A DNA stretch of 64,000 bases from Lachnospiraceae bacterium (GCA_910575255.1 CAJTEM010000015.1:1-64000), one strand, 5' to 3'. Numbered from the stretch's first letter, positions 17,028 to 26,192 are shown. Notes: a model not told the origin generated them from the letters alone. Translations and numbers: made by a program.

Positions 17028-17657
17028 CTAACGGGTTCCGAAAATCCGGTCTCCCGCGTCGCCAAGTCCGGGACAGATATAGGCGTCCTTGTTGAGGCAG
17101 CGGTCCAGATGTCCGATATAGAGCTGAATGTCCGGATGAGCCTCCTGCAGACGTCTGACACCCTCCGGTGCGGCAATGATGGACATGAATTTGATATGCC
17201 GTCCGCCGTGCCGCTTGATAAAATCAACAGCAGCAACTGCAGAACCGCCGGTAGCCAGCATAGGATCCGTGACAACAATGGTTCTCAGTTCAATCGGAGT
17301 CGGCAGCTTGCAGTAATATTCGTGAGGCTCATGAGTCTCTTCATCCCGATACAATCCGATATGGCCGACCTTGGCGCTGGGAACCAAGGCAAGAATCCCG
17401 TTGACCATGCCTAAACCGGCACGGAGAATCGGAACTACAGCCAGCTTCTTACCAGAGATCATAGGAGTCATGCAGGTCTCGATCGGGGTATCCACCCTGA
17501 CGTCTTCAGTCGGAAGATCGCGCAGAGCCTCATATCCCATCAGCATAGCAATCTCTTCAATGAGAGAGCGGAATTCATTGGTACCCGTGCGCTTGTCGCG
17601 GAGAATGGAAATCTTGTGCTGAATGAGCGGATGACTGATAATCGTTACATTTTCCAT
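17028..17657 (-). CDS. upp: Uracil phosphoribosyltransferase
   Basis: 209 residues, family length. Converts uracil and PRPP to UMP in pyrimidine salvage. N-terminus [20 protein letters not shown] is typical; PRPP loop [13 protein letters not shown] and the uracil-binding C-terminus [16 protein letters not shown] are present. The start at 17657 is set by the conserved N-terminus and the upstream AAAGGATAATACTT; the frame remains open further upstream but that part is non-conserved. The leader holds GACAGCTGT-ACCTG-ACAGCTGTC (17683-17705). Confidence 0.96.
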   Translation of the reverse strand: MENVTIISHPLIQHKISILRDKRTGTNEFRSLIEEIAMLMGYEALRDLPTEDVRVDTPIETCMTPMISGKKLAVVPILRAGLGMVNGILALVPSAKVGHIGLYRDEETHEPHEYYCKLPTPIELRTIVVTDPMLATGGSAVAAVDFIKRHGGRHIKFMSIIAAPEGVRRLQEAHPDIQLYIGHLDRCLNKDAYICPGLGDAGDRIFGTR

Positions 17658-17682
17658 AAGTATTATCCTTTCTTGAATGGAT

Positions 17683-17705
17683 GACAGCTGTACCTGACAG
17701 CTGTC
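17683..17705. promoter_or_regulatory. Inverted repeat in the upp leader
   Basis: GACAGCTGT and ACAGCTGTC are perfect 9-bp inverted repeats with a 5-base spacer, 26 bp upstream of the upp start. It could be an operator or a leader hairpin. It does not match the PyrR binding loop. Confidence 0.35.
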
Positions 17706-17775
17706 TTTTGTGTAGAAGCATTCCCTCATTTTATTATACATACAAGAAGGAAAAATGTCATCTGTTTTCTGGGAC

Positions 17776-18615
17776 TTACTTGGAATCCGGTGCAAACATC
17801 ACAATGGCGTAATCTCCCAGTGCATGCGGAACCGGAATGGAGAAATAGATTACCCCCTGATCCTCATAACTGAAGGATTCAGGGAAGGTGCCATCCAGGG
17901 GAAAGTCTGCGTTCGTGAACATCTGAGTGTAGGCTTCAAGGCTGGTGTCATTCTTGACATCCATCAGCTGAACTCTTCGGGCATCGTCCGCCTGATAAAA
18001 GGTGCAGTCTCCGGAAAGCACGTAACCAGCCATGGTATAGGGATCCGCGAAACGGTCAAAGCCAATGTCGGATACATTGCCCACGTCTACGGTGTTGCTG
18101 TACATGACATTGGTCGGATGAGCGGCGTCTTTGGGCGTGAAGGTTCCGGTATATACGGCTGTGATACGGTTACGGTCAGCGGAAAGCACCTGACAGGAGA
18201 CAGACAGCGAATCTTCGGCTTCCTGAATCTCCCAGGCATCCAGGACAGAGAGGGCATTCTTTTTTAACAGGGCGTCCAGGGCAGCGGTTTTTTCGGCATC
18301 CGGCAGATTCGTGACGCTCGGATAGGCGATGGAAACCTTACCGGAAGAATAGGTGTTCATCCTGGTGGAAATATTCTGAGAACTTCCGGCAGAAGTCAGG
18401 CTTTCTGCGGTTGAGGCCGGTTCGGTCTCTGCAGTTGCCGAAGAGGACGGTGCGGCCGTGGAAGCTGCCATTGTCTCGGCGGCCGTGGAATGTGTGCTGC
18501 TTAAGTCAATCTTCTCCGGGGACTTTTTGCAGCCGGTGATCAGCAGAGCGCTCAGAAGAGCCAGAAAGCCAAGAGCAATCCCTTTATGAGAGCAAATGTG
18601 ATTGAGCTTCATCAT
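17776..18615 (-). CDS. Putative lipoprotein with a DUF3298-like C-terminal domain
   Basis: 279 residues. Signal peptide with basic start ([12 protein letters not shown]), hydrophobic core [11 protein letters not shown] and lipobox ITGCKK, so it should be lipid-anchored outside the membrane. A Ser/Thr/Ala/Glu-rich linker (about residues 35-80) precedes a globular domain ([12 protein letters not shown] onward) with features of the DUF3298 type found in secreted proteins of Firmicutes. Start chosen at 18615 because AGGAGGAAACACAG precedes it; the frame stays open upstream through the tRNA gene, which is coincidence. Function unknown. Confidence 0.75.
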   Translation of the reverse strand: MMKLNHICSHKGIALGFLALLSALLITGCKKSPEKIDLSSTHSTAAETMAASTAAPSSSATAETEPASTAESLTSAGSSQNISTRMNTYSSGKVSIAYPSVTNLPDAEKTAALDALLKKNALSVLDAWEIQEAEDSLSVSCQVLSADRNRITAVYTGTFTPKDAAHPTNVMYSNTVDVGNVSDIGFDRFADPYTMAGYVLSGDCTFYQADDARRVQLMDVKNDTSLEAYTQMFTNADFPLDGTFPESFSYEDQGVIYFSIPVPHALGDYAIVMFAPDSK

Positions 18616-18689
18616 CTGTGTTTCCTCCTTTGTCTGTTGAGTGAAATAAAAGATAAGTTTGGCCTTATGATTGACGGATTCCTGCTTAA

Positions 18690-18729
18690 AAGAAAAGCCC
18701 TGAAATCTCTGCACAACAAGAGATTCAGG
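18690..18729 (-). terminator. Terminator of tRNA-Leu
   Basis: On the minus strand CCTGAATCTCT pairs with AGAGATTTCAGG (complement of 18699-18729, one bulge) and is followed by GCTTTTCTTTT. Confidence 0.75.
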
Positions 18730-18748
18730 ACTTTGCCCCTGCCAAGGA

Positions 18749-18831
18749 TGCCGGCAGCCGGACTCGAACCGGCACGAGGTTGCCCCCGTCAGATTTTGAG
18801 TCTGATGCGTCTGCCATTCCGCCACGCCGGC
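18749..18831 (-). tRNA. tRNA-Leu (anticodon CAA)
   Basis: Acceptor GCCGGCG/TGCCGGC, discriminator A at 18749, anticodon stem TCAGA/TCTGA with loop CTCAAAA giving anticodon CAA (complement of 18796-18798). The long variable arm GGGGGCAACCTC is typical of class II leucine tRNA. T loop TTCGAGT. CCA is not encoded. Confidence 0.95.
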
Positions 18832-18924
18832 CTGCTTATGCAACGAAAGTATTGTAGCACAAGCGGGAGAATTTGGCAAGCGTTTTTTGCTGAAAATTAA
18901 GAAAGCGAGGTAACAGTTCAAGGG

Positions 18925-19273
18925 TTATTTTTCCAGAGCGTATCTTTCGGACCCCCACCCCATGAACCAATGTCAGTCAGTTAAGCGTTTCTGAAAGGTA
19001 CGCCAAGGAAACGGGAGAGAGGCCACCAGAAATGATCTGCGGATTTTTCCGGTTTCGAGATCAAGAATTCCTAAAATCCCTGATTTTTGCTAAGAACAAA
19101 ACGGAAATCCACAAACTCGCTTCGCTCAGACAGTGTGGATTTCCGTTTCAACGCAAAATTCAGAGATTTAAGGACTTCTAAATCTCTGCAAAGTCAAAAT
19201 CCGCAGATCATTTCTGGTGGCCTCTCTCCCGTTTCCTTGGCTGCATTTTCGTTTTCTTAATTTATTGACATTG
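18925..19273 (+). repeat. Palindromic element copy C
   Basis: Full forward copy. Arms 19003-19047 and 19196-19240 are perfectly complementary over 45 nt. The inner stem (CTGATTTTTGC...GCAAAATTCAG and CGGAAATCCACA...TGTGGATTTCCG) supports the cap AACTCGCTTCGCTCAGACAG at about 19114-19133. Ends: AATGTCAGT (18969-18977) and ATTGACATT (19264-19272). Upstream, 18925-18965 repeats the outer boundary module seen at copies B, F and the 33.9-kb remnant. Lies between tRNA-Leu and the 3' end of dapL. Confidence 0.88.
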
Positions 19274-19296
19274 CCTATGGACAGTAACAAACGCGG

Positions 19297-20493
19297 TCAA
19301 AACAGCCGGTGAAATCTTTCCATCGCCTCTTTGGTATTTTCATGGCTGCCAAAGGCTGTCAGGCGGAAGTAGTTGCGGCCGTTTTCTCCGAAACCGGCGC
19401 CGGGGGTGCCGACGATCTGGGCGTTGGTTAACAGATAGTCAAAGAACTCCCAGGATTCCATTCCCTGCGGACATTCAAACCAGATATAGGGGGAGTGAAT
19501 TCCACCGAAGAAGCGGATTTTCTTATGGTTCAGCGTATCGGCAATCATGCGGGCATTCTGCTGATAGTAGCGGATGTTCTCCTGACATTGCCGGATGCCT
19601 TCGGGGGAGAAGACGGCTTCTGCGCCTTTCTGGATGATGTAGGAGGTTCCGTTGAACTTGGTTGACTGGCGGCGGTTCCACATGGCATGGAGGGACATCT
19701 CCCTGCCGTCTCTGGCTTTAAATACCAGCTCTCTGGGGACAACCGTATAGCCGCAGCGAGTGCCGGTAAAGCCGGCAGTCTTGGAAAGGGAGCAAAACTC
19801 GATGGCACAGCGTCTGGCGCCTTCAATGGCATAGATGCTCCGCGGAAGTCCAGGGTCGCTGATAAAGGCCTCATAGGCAGAGTCAAACAGGATTACCGCT
19901 TCATTCTCCAGAGCATAGTTTACCCATTCTTCCAGCTGACCGCGATTGTAAACCGCACCGGTGGGATTGTTGGGAGAGCACAGGTAAATGATGTCGGCAG
20001 CAATGCTTCTGTCTGGCATGGGCAGGAATTGGTTGTCTGCATTGCCGGACAGATAAGTGACCGTTTTGCCGTTCATCACATTGGAGTCCACATATACCGG
20101 ATAGACAGGATCCGGGATCAGGATCGTGTTGTCAGCGGCAAAAAGTTCGGAGATATTGCCGGTATCGCTTTTGGCGCCGTCGGAGATAAAAATATCGGCA
20201 GGATCTACAGTGATTCCATTGCGGGCATAATATTCGCTGATGGCGTTGCGGAGAAACTCATAGCCCTGTTCGGGACCATATCCCCGAAAGGTATCGGAGG
20301 AGGCCATGGCATCCACTCCGGCATGAAGCCCCTGAATCGCCAGGCTTCCTAAAGGAAGGGTGACATCTCCGATTCCCAGACGGATGATCTTTTGGTCCGG
20401 ATGGGCCTGGGAATAGGCAGCAACGCGATGTGCGATTTCGGAAAACAGATAGCTTTCTTTCAGATTCTGGTAATTTTCATTTAACTTTGGCAT
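19297..20493 (-). CDS. dapL: LL-diaminopimelate aminotransferase
   Basis: 398 residues, PLP enzyme of fold type I. Converts tetrahydrodipicolinate directly to LL-DAP, the short route of lysine and peptidoglycan synthesis in many clostridia. N-terminal NENYQNLKESYLFSEIAHRV, the LGIGDVTLPL segment, SPNNPTG, and the PLP lysine in SLSKTAGFTGTRCGY (near 236) are typical. AAAGGAATCCCCC precedes the ATG at 20493. Single gene, divergent from the zinc-finger gene. Confidence 0.94.
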   Translation of the reverse strand: MPKLNENYQNLKESYLFSEIAHRVAAYSQAHPDQKIIRLGIGDVTLPLGSLAIQGLHAGVDAMASSDTFRGYGPEQGYEFLRNAISEYYARNGITVDPADIFISDGAKSDTGNISELFAADNTILIPDPVYPVYVDSNVMNGKTVTYLSGNADNQFLPMPDRSIAADIIYLCSPNNPTGAVYNRGQLEEWVNYALENEAVILFDSAYEAFISDPGLPRSIYAIEGARRCAIEFCSLSKTAGFTGTRCGYTVVPRELVFKARDGREMSLHAMWNRRQSTKFNGTSYIIQKGAEAVFSPEGIRQCQENIRYYQQNARMIADTLNHKKIRFFGGIHSPYIWFECPQGMESWEFFDYLLTNAQIVGTPGAGFGENGRNYFRLTAFGSHENTKEAMERFHRLF

Positions 20494-20600
20494 GGGGGAT
20501 TCCTTTCTTTTGCTTGGATTTTAATGATTTGGGATTTTCCTAAAGGTTGATTTTAGCAGAGAATGGAAAGGCCGTCAAGAAAATTGGTGCCCGGAACTCC

Positions 20601-20629
20601 TTGAACATGAGAAGAAATCTGTGTATAAT
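20601..20629 (+). promoter_or_regulatory. Promoter of the zinc-finger/polA operon
   Basis: TTGAAC (20601-20606), 17-bp spacer, perfect TATAAT (20624-20629). Transcription would begin about 28 bp before the first gene. Confidence 0.75.
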
Positions 20630-20663
20630 GGAGAATAGTTATCATTCGGATGAGGTGAGAGAA

Positions 20664-21017
20664 ATGCTGACCTGCAAAGAAGCAGAGAAGATGGTTATGC
20701 CATATATCGACGAGATGCTGGGAGAAGAGGAGCTGGACGAATTCCTGGAACATATGGAAAGCTGTGAATCCTGTCGGGAGGAGCTGGAGATCTATTACAC
20801 GGTTTCGGTAGGACTCCGGCAGCTGGACTCCGGCACCGGAGTTTTTGATATTACGGGGGCTCTGGAAGAGAGTATGGATCTGGCATGGCTGAAGGTCCGG
20901 GCGGCAAGACTGCGCCGGATAGCCTGTTATGCGGTGGGCACTCTGTGTACAACAGGGGTATTGGTTACCCTGATTTTGCAGCTGCGGATCTGGTGGCAGA
21001 CAGGATGGAAATGGTAA
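20664..21017 (+). CDS. Putative zinc-finger (zf-HC2) single-pass membrane protein
   Basis: 117 residues. The N-terminus (TCKEAEKMVMPYIDEMLGEEE) leads to HMESCESC, the H-x3-C-x2-C zinc motif of anti-sigma-type zf-HC2 domains, residues about 29-36. One transmembrane helix (ACYAVGTLCTTGVLVTLIL) near the C-terminus with a short tail. Anti-sigma factors have this layout, but no ECF sigma gene is adjacent, so its partner is unknown. Start at 20664 follows GAGGTGAGAGAA. Ten bases before polA, same operon. Confidence 0.72.
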   Translation: MLTCKEAEKMVMPYIDEMLGEEELDEFLEHMESCESCREELEIYYTVSVGLRQLDSGTGVFDITGALEESMDLAWLKVRAARLRRIACYAVGTLCTTGVLVTLILQLRIWWQTGWKW

Positions 21018-21027
21018 GGAGAGCAGA

Positions 21028-24000
21028 ATGGAAAAGCTGGTATTGATTGACGGACACAGTATTTTGAACCGGGCTTTTTACGGAGTTCCGGAGCTGACGA
21101 ATTCGGAGGGACTCCACACCAATGCGGTGTATGGGTTCCTCAATATTATGTTTCGGATTCTGGAGGAGGAGAAGGCGGATCATCTGGCAGTGGCTTTTGA
21201 CCTGCATGAGCCGACCTTTCGTCATAAAATGTACGCAGAATATAAGGGAACCCGCAAGCCGATGCCGGAAGAGCTTCGGGAACAGGTTCCGCTTATGAAG
21301 GATATTCTGGAAGCGATGGAGATACCGGTTCTGACACTGGCCGGATATGAGGCGGATGATATTCTGGGAACCCTGGCAAAGAAGATGGCAGGGGAAGGAA
21401 AAGAGGTTTCGGTCGTGTCCGGAGACCGGGATCTTTTGCAGCTGGCCGATGAGCACATTAAGATCCGGATTCCCCGGACCAACAGAAATGGTACAGAAGT
21501 AAAGGATTATTATCCGGAGGATGTAAAGCGGGAATATCAGGTGACGCCGCAGGAGTTTATTGATGTCAAAGCTCTGATGGGAGATTCCTCAGATAATATT
21601 CCGGGGGTTCCTTCTATCGGAGAAAAGACAGCTACCAGCCTGATCGTGACATATGGGAATATTGAGAATGCCTATGCCCATCTTGAGGAGATCCGTCCGC
21701 CGCGGGCAAAGAAGGCTCTGACAGAGCATTATGATATGGCAGTGATGAGCAAGGAGCTGGCAACCATCTGCCTGGACTGTCCGATCGACTTTTCTTATGA
21801 GGATGCAAAGCTGGAAAATCTGTATACGCCGGCTGCCTATCAGTATATGAAGCGTCTGGGCTTTCGTTCGATTCTGTCCCGGTTTGATACCCGGAAGATG
21901 GGAAGCTGTGCGGCCGAGGAGCATTTCTGGCTCATCGAAGAGTATGATGGGGCGGAGCAGCTTTTTGTGAGAGCGTCAGAGGCAGAACGGGTGGGGTTTC
22001 AGTTGATTTCGGGCCTAAGCGGAGTGGAAGGCCTGGGAATCTGTTTCGGGGAAGAGGACTGTTATGCCATACCGGTATCCGGATTGGTGACAGAGGCCTA
22101 TCTCTGCAGCAAACTGAAAGAACTCATCCAAAAGCTTGACGGACAAAAGCAGAAAGCGTCCCCCTATGTGGCGGCTGTATTGGATCTGAAGTCCCAGCTT
22201 GAATATCTGAAGCTGGATAACGGCTCTCCGGTCATGGATGCCAGGGTTGCCGCGTATCTCCTCAATCCGTTAAAGGATACCTATGATTATGACGATATTG
22301 CCAGGGATTATCTGGATCTGACAGTGCCCTCAAGAACCGATCTGCTGGGGAAGGAAAAACTGGGGATGGCATTGAAGTGCGGGGAGGAAAACGCAGTTTC
22401 CTGTGCCTGCTATCTGGGTTATATTGCCTGGAAGTCCATGCCGGCGCTGGAGATTAAGCTTCGGGAACAGGGGCTTTTCGATCTGTTTGTGACGATGGAA
22501 ATGCCGCTGATCTATAGTCTGCACCATATGGAAACAGCAGGAATCCGGGTGGATAAGGAACAGCTGAAAAAATATGGAGAACAGCTCAAGGTGAAGATTG
22601 ATAAGGTGGAGAAGGAGATCTATGAACTGGCAGGAGAGCAGTTTAATATCAATTCGCCCAAGCAGCTGGGAGAGGTATTGTTTGATCATTTGAAGCTGCC
22701 GCATGGAAAGAAAACCCGAACCGGTTATTCCACGGCTGCGGAGGTTCTGGAAAAGCTGGCTCCTGACTATCCGCTGGTCGGGAAGATCCTTGATTACCGG
22801 CAGCTGGCCAAGCTCAATTCCACTTATGCGGAGGGGCTGGCTGTCTACATCGGTGAGGACGGACGGATTCACGGCAAATTCAACCAGACGATCACGGCTA
22901 CCGGAAGAATCAGCAGTACGGAACCGAATCTTCAGAACATTCCGGTTCGCATGGATCTGGGAAGGGAGATCCGCAAGGTATTCGTTCCGGCAGAGGGATG
23001 TGTGTTTGTAGATGCCGATTACTCTCAGATTGAGCTGCGGATCCTGGCGCATATGTCAGAAGATGCCCGCCTGATCCGTGCCTACGGAGAGGCGCAGGAT
23101 ATTCATGCAATTACCGCCTCCGAAGTTTTTCATACACCGTTAGACCAGGTGACACCGCTGCAGAGGCGCAATGCAAAGGCAGTGAATTTTGGTATTGTTT
23201 ACGGGATCAGTGCCTTTGGGCTGAGTGAGGATTTAAGCATCTCCCGGCAGGAAGCGCTGGAGTATATCCATAAATATTTTGAGACTTATCCGGGGATTAA
23301 GACATTTCTGGATAAGCAAGTGGAGGACGGAAAGGAGAAGGGCTATGTCACAACGATGTTCGGCAGGAGACGCCCCATTCCGGAGCTGAAATCTGCGAAT
23401 TATATGCAGCGTTCCTTCGGAGAGCGGGTTGCCATGAATTCGCCCATACAGGGGTCGGCAGCAGATATCATGAAGCTGGCGATGATTGCCGTGGACCGGG
23501 AGCTGCAAAAACAGGGCCTGCAATCCCGGATTGTCCTGCAGATCCATGACGAGCTTCTGGTGGAAGCACCCAGGCAGGAGGCCGGGAAGGTAGTGCAGAT
23601 TCTGGAAGACTGCATGAAGCATGCGGCGGATCTGCGGGTGGCACTGGAGGTGGAGGCCCATCAGGGAGAAAGCTGGTTTGATACCAAAGAGGAATCCGGA
23701 CGGCAGGTGGTCACGGAATGCCCGAATGAAGCAGGAGAAGCGGATATTGCCGGATATCAGACCAGAGAAGAGCCAGAAGAGAAGACTGGGGTTTTGGAGT
23801 TTACGATCCGCAGGGCAGAATCCGGGGATGTGGATGCCATTGCGGGAATTATGGATATTGTGCGGGAGAATATGGAGCAGCCGGAATGGTTTGCGGCAGA
23901 TGGCCGTTCCTGGATCGAAAGCCATATCCGGGAGCAGGGCTTTACCATGGTGGCCGAAACGAAGGCCCGGCCGGCAGAGATCGCGGCATTCTTTATTGTT

Positions 24001-24780
24001 GCATTTCCGGAAGCAGGCGAGAACAACCTGGGACGGGAGCTGCAGCTTTTGGAGAATCAGCTCTTGCTGACTGCACACATGGATTCGGCAGCGGTGCTTC
24101 CCCAATATCGCGGTCATCATCTGCAGGGAAGGCTTCTGGAGGCAGCAGAACAGGAGCTTTGCCATTATCCCCATCAGTACCTGTTTGCGACCGTGCACCC
24201 AGAGAATCATGCCAGCCTGAATACGATGCTGCGCCATGATTATGTGATCATTGCCACAAAGGAAAAATATCATGGACGGCTGCGCCATATTCTGTACAAA
24301 AAGAAGGAGACACAAAAGGCAAAGCCCAATATTCTGGTCAGTGCCTGCCTGCTGGGCATGCACTGTCGCTATGACGGCAGCGGAGTCACAGAAAAATGGG
24401 TGAAGGATTTGATGGCTCAGGCCAATCTGATTCCTGTATGTCCGGAAATCCTCGGAGGACTGGCGACTCCTCGGGAACCGGCAGAGCAAAGCGGCGGCAG
24501 AGTCATCACCAAATGTGGGGAGGACGTTACGGCGCCCTATCAGAAGGGAGCCGCGGAAGCGCTGGCTCTGGCGCAGCTTTTCGGATGTCGTTTGGCGATA
24601 TTGAAGGAACGCAGTCCCTCCTGCGGCAGCGGTATGGTATATGACGGCACGCATTCGGGTACGCTTACAGAAGGAGACGGAGTGACAGCGAAGCTGTTTA
24701 AGGCCAATAATATCCAAATATTCGGAGAGAGTGAAGAAAAGAAAATAAAAGATATGGTAGATGATCTCAATAAATTGTGA
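21028..24780 (+). CDS. polA: DNA polymerase I with C-terminal GNAT acetyltransferase and DUF523 domains
   Basis: 1250 residues in one open frame. Residues 1-300: 5' nuclease domain (LVLIDGHSILNRAFYG, GDRDLLQL, GEKTATSL). Residues about 310-480: degenerate 3' exonuclease domain without the usual acidic DEDD set. Residues about 490-888: polymerase with motif A DYSQIELRILAHMS (near 662), motif B RRNAKAVNFGIVYG (near 713) and motif C QIHDELLVEAP (near 838). A normal Pol I would stop after GESWFDTK. Here a 35-residue linker continues into a GNAT domain (about 923-1092; acetyl-CoA loop VLPQYRGHHLQGRLL, HPENHASLNTML) and a DUF523 domain (about 1100-1250; SACLLGMHCRYDG, CPEILGGLATPREPAE, RSPSCG). Function of the additions is unknown. 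Confidence 0.92.
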   Translation: MEKLVLIDGHSILNRAFYGVPELTNSEGLHTNAVYGFLNIMFRILEEEKADHLAVAFDLHEPTFRHKMYAEYKGTRKPMPEELREQVPLMKDILEAMEIPVLTLAGYEADDILGTLAKKMAGEGKEVSVVSGDRDLLQLADEHIKIRIPRTNRNGTEVKDYYPEDVKREYQVTPQEFIDVKALMGDSSDNIPGVPSIGEKTATSLIVTYGNIENAYAHLEEIRPPRAKKALTEHYDMAVMSKELATICLDCPIDFSYEDAKLENLYTPAAYQYMKRLGFRSILSRFDTRKMGSCAAEEHFWLIEEYDGAEQLFVRASEAERVGFQLISGLSGVEGLGICFGEEDCYAIPVSGLVTEAYLCSKLKELIQKLDGQKQKASPYVAAVLDLKSQLEYLKLDNGSPVMDARVAAYLLNPLKDTYDYDDIARDYLDLTVPSRTDLLGKEKLGMALKCGEENAVSCACYLGYIAWKSMPALEIKLREQGLFDLFVTMEMPLIYSLHHMETAGIRVDKEQLKKYGEQLKVKIDKVEKEIYELAGEQFNINSPKQLGEVLFDHLKLPHGKKTRTGYSTAAEVLEKLAPDYPLVGKILDYRQLAKLNSTYAEGLAVYIGEDGRIHGKFNQTITATGRISSTEPNLQNIPVRMDLGREIRKVFVPAEGCVFVDADYSQIELRILAHMSEDARLIRAYGEAQDIHAITASEVFHTPLDQVTPLQRRNAKAVNFGIVYGISAFGLSEDLSISRQEALEYIHKYFETYPGIKTFLDKQVEDGKEKGYVTTMFGRRRPIPELKSANYMQRSFGERVAMNSPIQGSAADIMKLAMIAVDRELQKQGLQSRIVLQIHDELLVEAPRQEAGKVVQILEDCMKHAADLRVALEVEAHQGESWFDTKEESGRQVVTECPNEAGEADIAGYQTREEPEEKTGVLEFTIRRAESGDVDAIAGIMDIVRENMEQPEWFAADGRSWIESHIREQGFTMVAETKARPAEIAAFFIVAFPEAGENNLGRELQLLENQLLLTAHMDSAAVLPQYRGHHLQGRLLEAAEQELCHYPHQYLFATVHPENHASLNTMLRHDYVIIATKEKYHGRLRHILYKKKETQKAKPNILVSACLLGMHCRYDGSGVTEKWVKDLMAQANLIPVCPEILGGLATPREPAEQSGGRVITKCGEDVTAPYQKGAAEALALAQLFGCRLAILKERSPSCGSGMVYDGTHSGTLTEGDGVTAKLFKANNIQIFGESEEKKIKDMVDDLNKL

Positions 24781-24922
24781 TATACTGATTGCGCTGATAC
24801 GCAGGCAGGCCTTCAGATTCCCTGAGTGGCTGATGATGGCCAGCGTGTGATTATTTTGTTTCAAAAACGCTTCGCTTAAGATGCGCACTTTTTTATTTAA
24901 AAGAGAAAGAAGGATGATTCAT

Positions 24923-25381
24923 ATGAACAATCAACCGTCAGAAGAGATTCGGAATCCGGAGCTGGTTGAGGCTATGCGCGCCATGCTTCGGCATGACAAT
25001 GAAAAGACACGCGGACACATGGCGGAAGTCCTGATGAATGCCCGTCTGCTGTCACCGATTCAGCAGCAGACCGTGCTGACGGAGAAGGAGGGACCTTCTA
25101 CCAGAATCAAGTTTGAGGATATCCAGAATACCGAGGGAGACAAATACTATCTTGCATTTACGGATATGAACGAATATGCCAAGTGGAATGAGGATGAGAG
25201 TCATAACCGGGCTCTGATCATGACTATGGAGGATTTTGGCAATATCCTGATCCGTAATATCAATGATCTGAAAGGCTTTGTGATCAATCCCTATGGAGAG
25301 AATGTCAGCATTTCCAAGAGTCTGCTGCTTTCCCTGCTGAAGCAGAGAGAGGCGAGACAGCATGCATCCCTGGAGAATTAG
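24923..25381 (+). CDS. SseB-like protein
   Basis: 152 residues. The stretch YYLAFTDMNEYAKWNEDESHNRALIMTMEDFGNIL (middle third) and NDLKGFVINPYGENVSISKSLL resemble the SseB N-terminal domain, a family with no firm biochemical role. Start at 24923 chosen because GAAAGAAGGATGATTC lies just upstream; an extension to 24881 has no ribosome site. Overlaps coaE by 20 bp. Confidence 0.68.
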   Translation: MNNQPSEEIRNPELVEAMRAMLRHDNEKTRGHMAEVLMNARLLSPIQQQTVLTEKEGPSTRIKFEDIQNTEGDKYYLAFTDMNEYAKWNEDESHNRALIMTMEDFGNILIRNINDLKGFVINPYGENVSISKSLLLSLLKQREARQHASLEN

Positions 25382-26015
25382 GCCGGACAGGATTGGGCAC
25401 AGGGACGGCCAGGTGCTGGTAATCGGTATTACCGGCGGCGTAGGAGCCGGAAAGAGCCGGATTCTGCAGATCTTGAAGGAAGAATATCATGCACAGATCC
25501 TGCTTGCCGACGAGGTGGCAGCCGAGCAGGAGGAGCCGGGGAAGGAAGGGTATCGGCTTCTGGTGGAATGCTTTGGTGAGGGGATTCTACAGGCTGACGG
25601 GAGGCTGGATCGCGGTGCGTTTGCAGAGCTGATTTTTAAAGATGAAAAAGCGCTTGGACAAGTGAATGCGATCATTCATCCTCTGACCTGGCAGGCGCTT
25701 TGTGAGAGAGTGGAAAGGCTTGCCGGACAGGCTGCCGGGGAAGAACTTCTTATCGCTGTGGAGGCAGCCCTGTTTGATGAGCAAAGCCGTGGTCTCTGTG
25801 ATACATTGTGGTTTGTCGATACTTCTGAGGAAAATCGTATCCGGCGTCTGATGGAGAACCGGGGATATACCCGAAAAAAGTGTCTAAGTATTATTCGCAA
25901 TCAGCTGTGCCGGGAAGAATTTCTGGCGTTGGCAGATGCGGTGATCGATAATAACGGCACAGTCGCAGAGGTCCGGGAACAGATTGCTTGGCTTCTTTCC
26001 CGGGAACGTGGATAG
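25362..26015 (+). CDS. coaE: Dephospho-CoA kinase
   Basis: 217 residues. Final step of coenzyme A synthesis, ATP-dependent phosphorylation of dephospho-CoA. P-loop GITGGVGAGKS at residues 22-32, LADEVA, and a C-terminal ENRGYTRKKCLSIIRNQ then DAVIDNNG typical of the family. The first 18 residues (MHPWRIRPDRIGHRDGQV) are an extra non-conserved leader; a GTG start within it near 25413 is a possible alternative. The gene begins within the end of the SseB-like gene. Confidence 0.9.
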   Translation: MHPWRIRPDRIGHRDGQVLVIGITGGVGAGKSRILQILKEEYHAQILLADEVAAEQEEPGKEGYRLLVECFGEGILQADGRLDRGAFAELIFKDEKALGQVNAIIHPLTWQALCERVERLAGQAAGEELLIAVEAALFDEQSRGLCDTLWFVDTSEENRIRRLMENRGYTRKKCLSIIRNQLCREEFLALADAVIDNNGTVAEVREQIAWLLSRERG

Positions 26016-26026
26016 CCTGACAGCAA

Positions 26027-26192
26027 GATAAGCTTTCCAGAAGGTACGCCTTGGAAAAAGGAGAGGGAAGACGCCGGAAATGGTCTGGTGATTTTCCCTG
26101 CAAAGTCAAAATCACCAGACCATTTCCGGCGTCTTCCCTCTCCTTTTTCCAAGGCTGTGTATTCTTTGAGCTAAATTAAATGACATGATGTT
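26027..26192 (+). repeat. Palindromic element copy D (internally deleted)
   Basis: Arms 26049-26095 and 26108-26154 are perfectly complementary over 47 nt with only a 12-base loop, CCCTGCAAAGTC, which is the element's right-hand inner marker. The inner stem and cap are missing. Left boundary GGTACGCC and right end AAATGACAT (26181-26189) are kept. Lies between coaE and the MBL gene. Confidence 0.9.

Noticed and set aside
17776-18921. 381-codon minus-strand frame that includes the lipoprotein and the tRNA-Leu region
   Set aside because: The upstream 102 codons run through the tRNA gene and its terminator and have no ribosome site; the lipoprotein starts at 18615.
23233-24888. 551-codon frame on the minus strand
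   Set aside because: Antisense to the end of polA and its fused domains, Cys/His/Leu-rich composition typical of a shadow frame.
24781-24922. T-box or other riboswitch between polA and the SseB-like gene
   Set aside because: No T-box sequence or known aptamer core could be found; only short A/T-rich hairpins.
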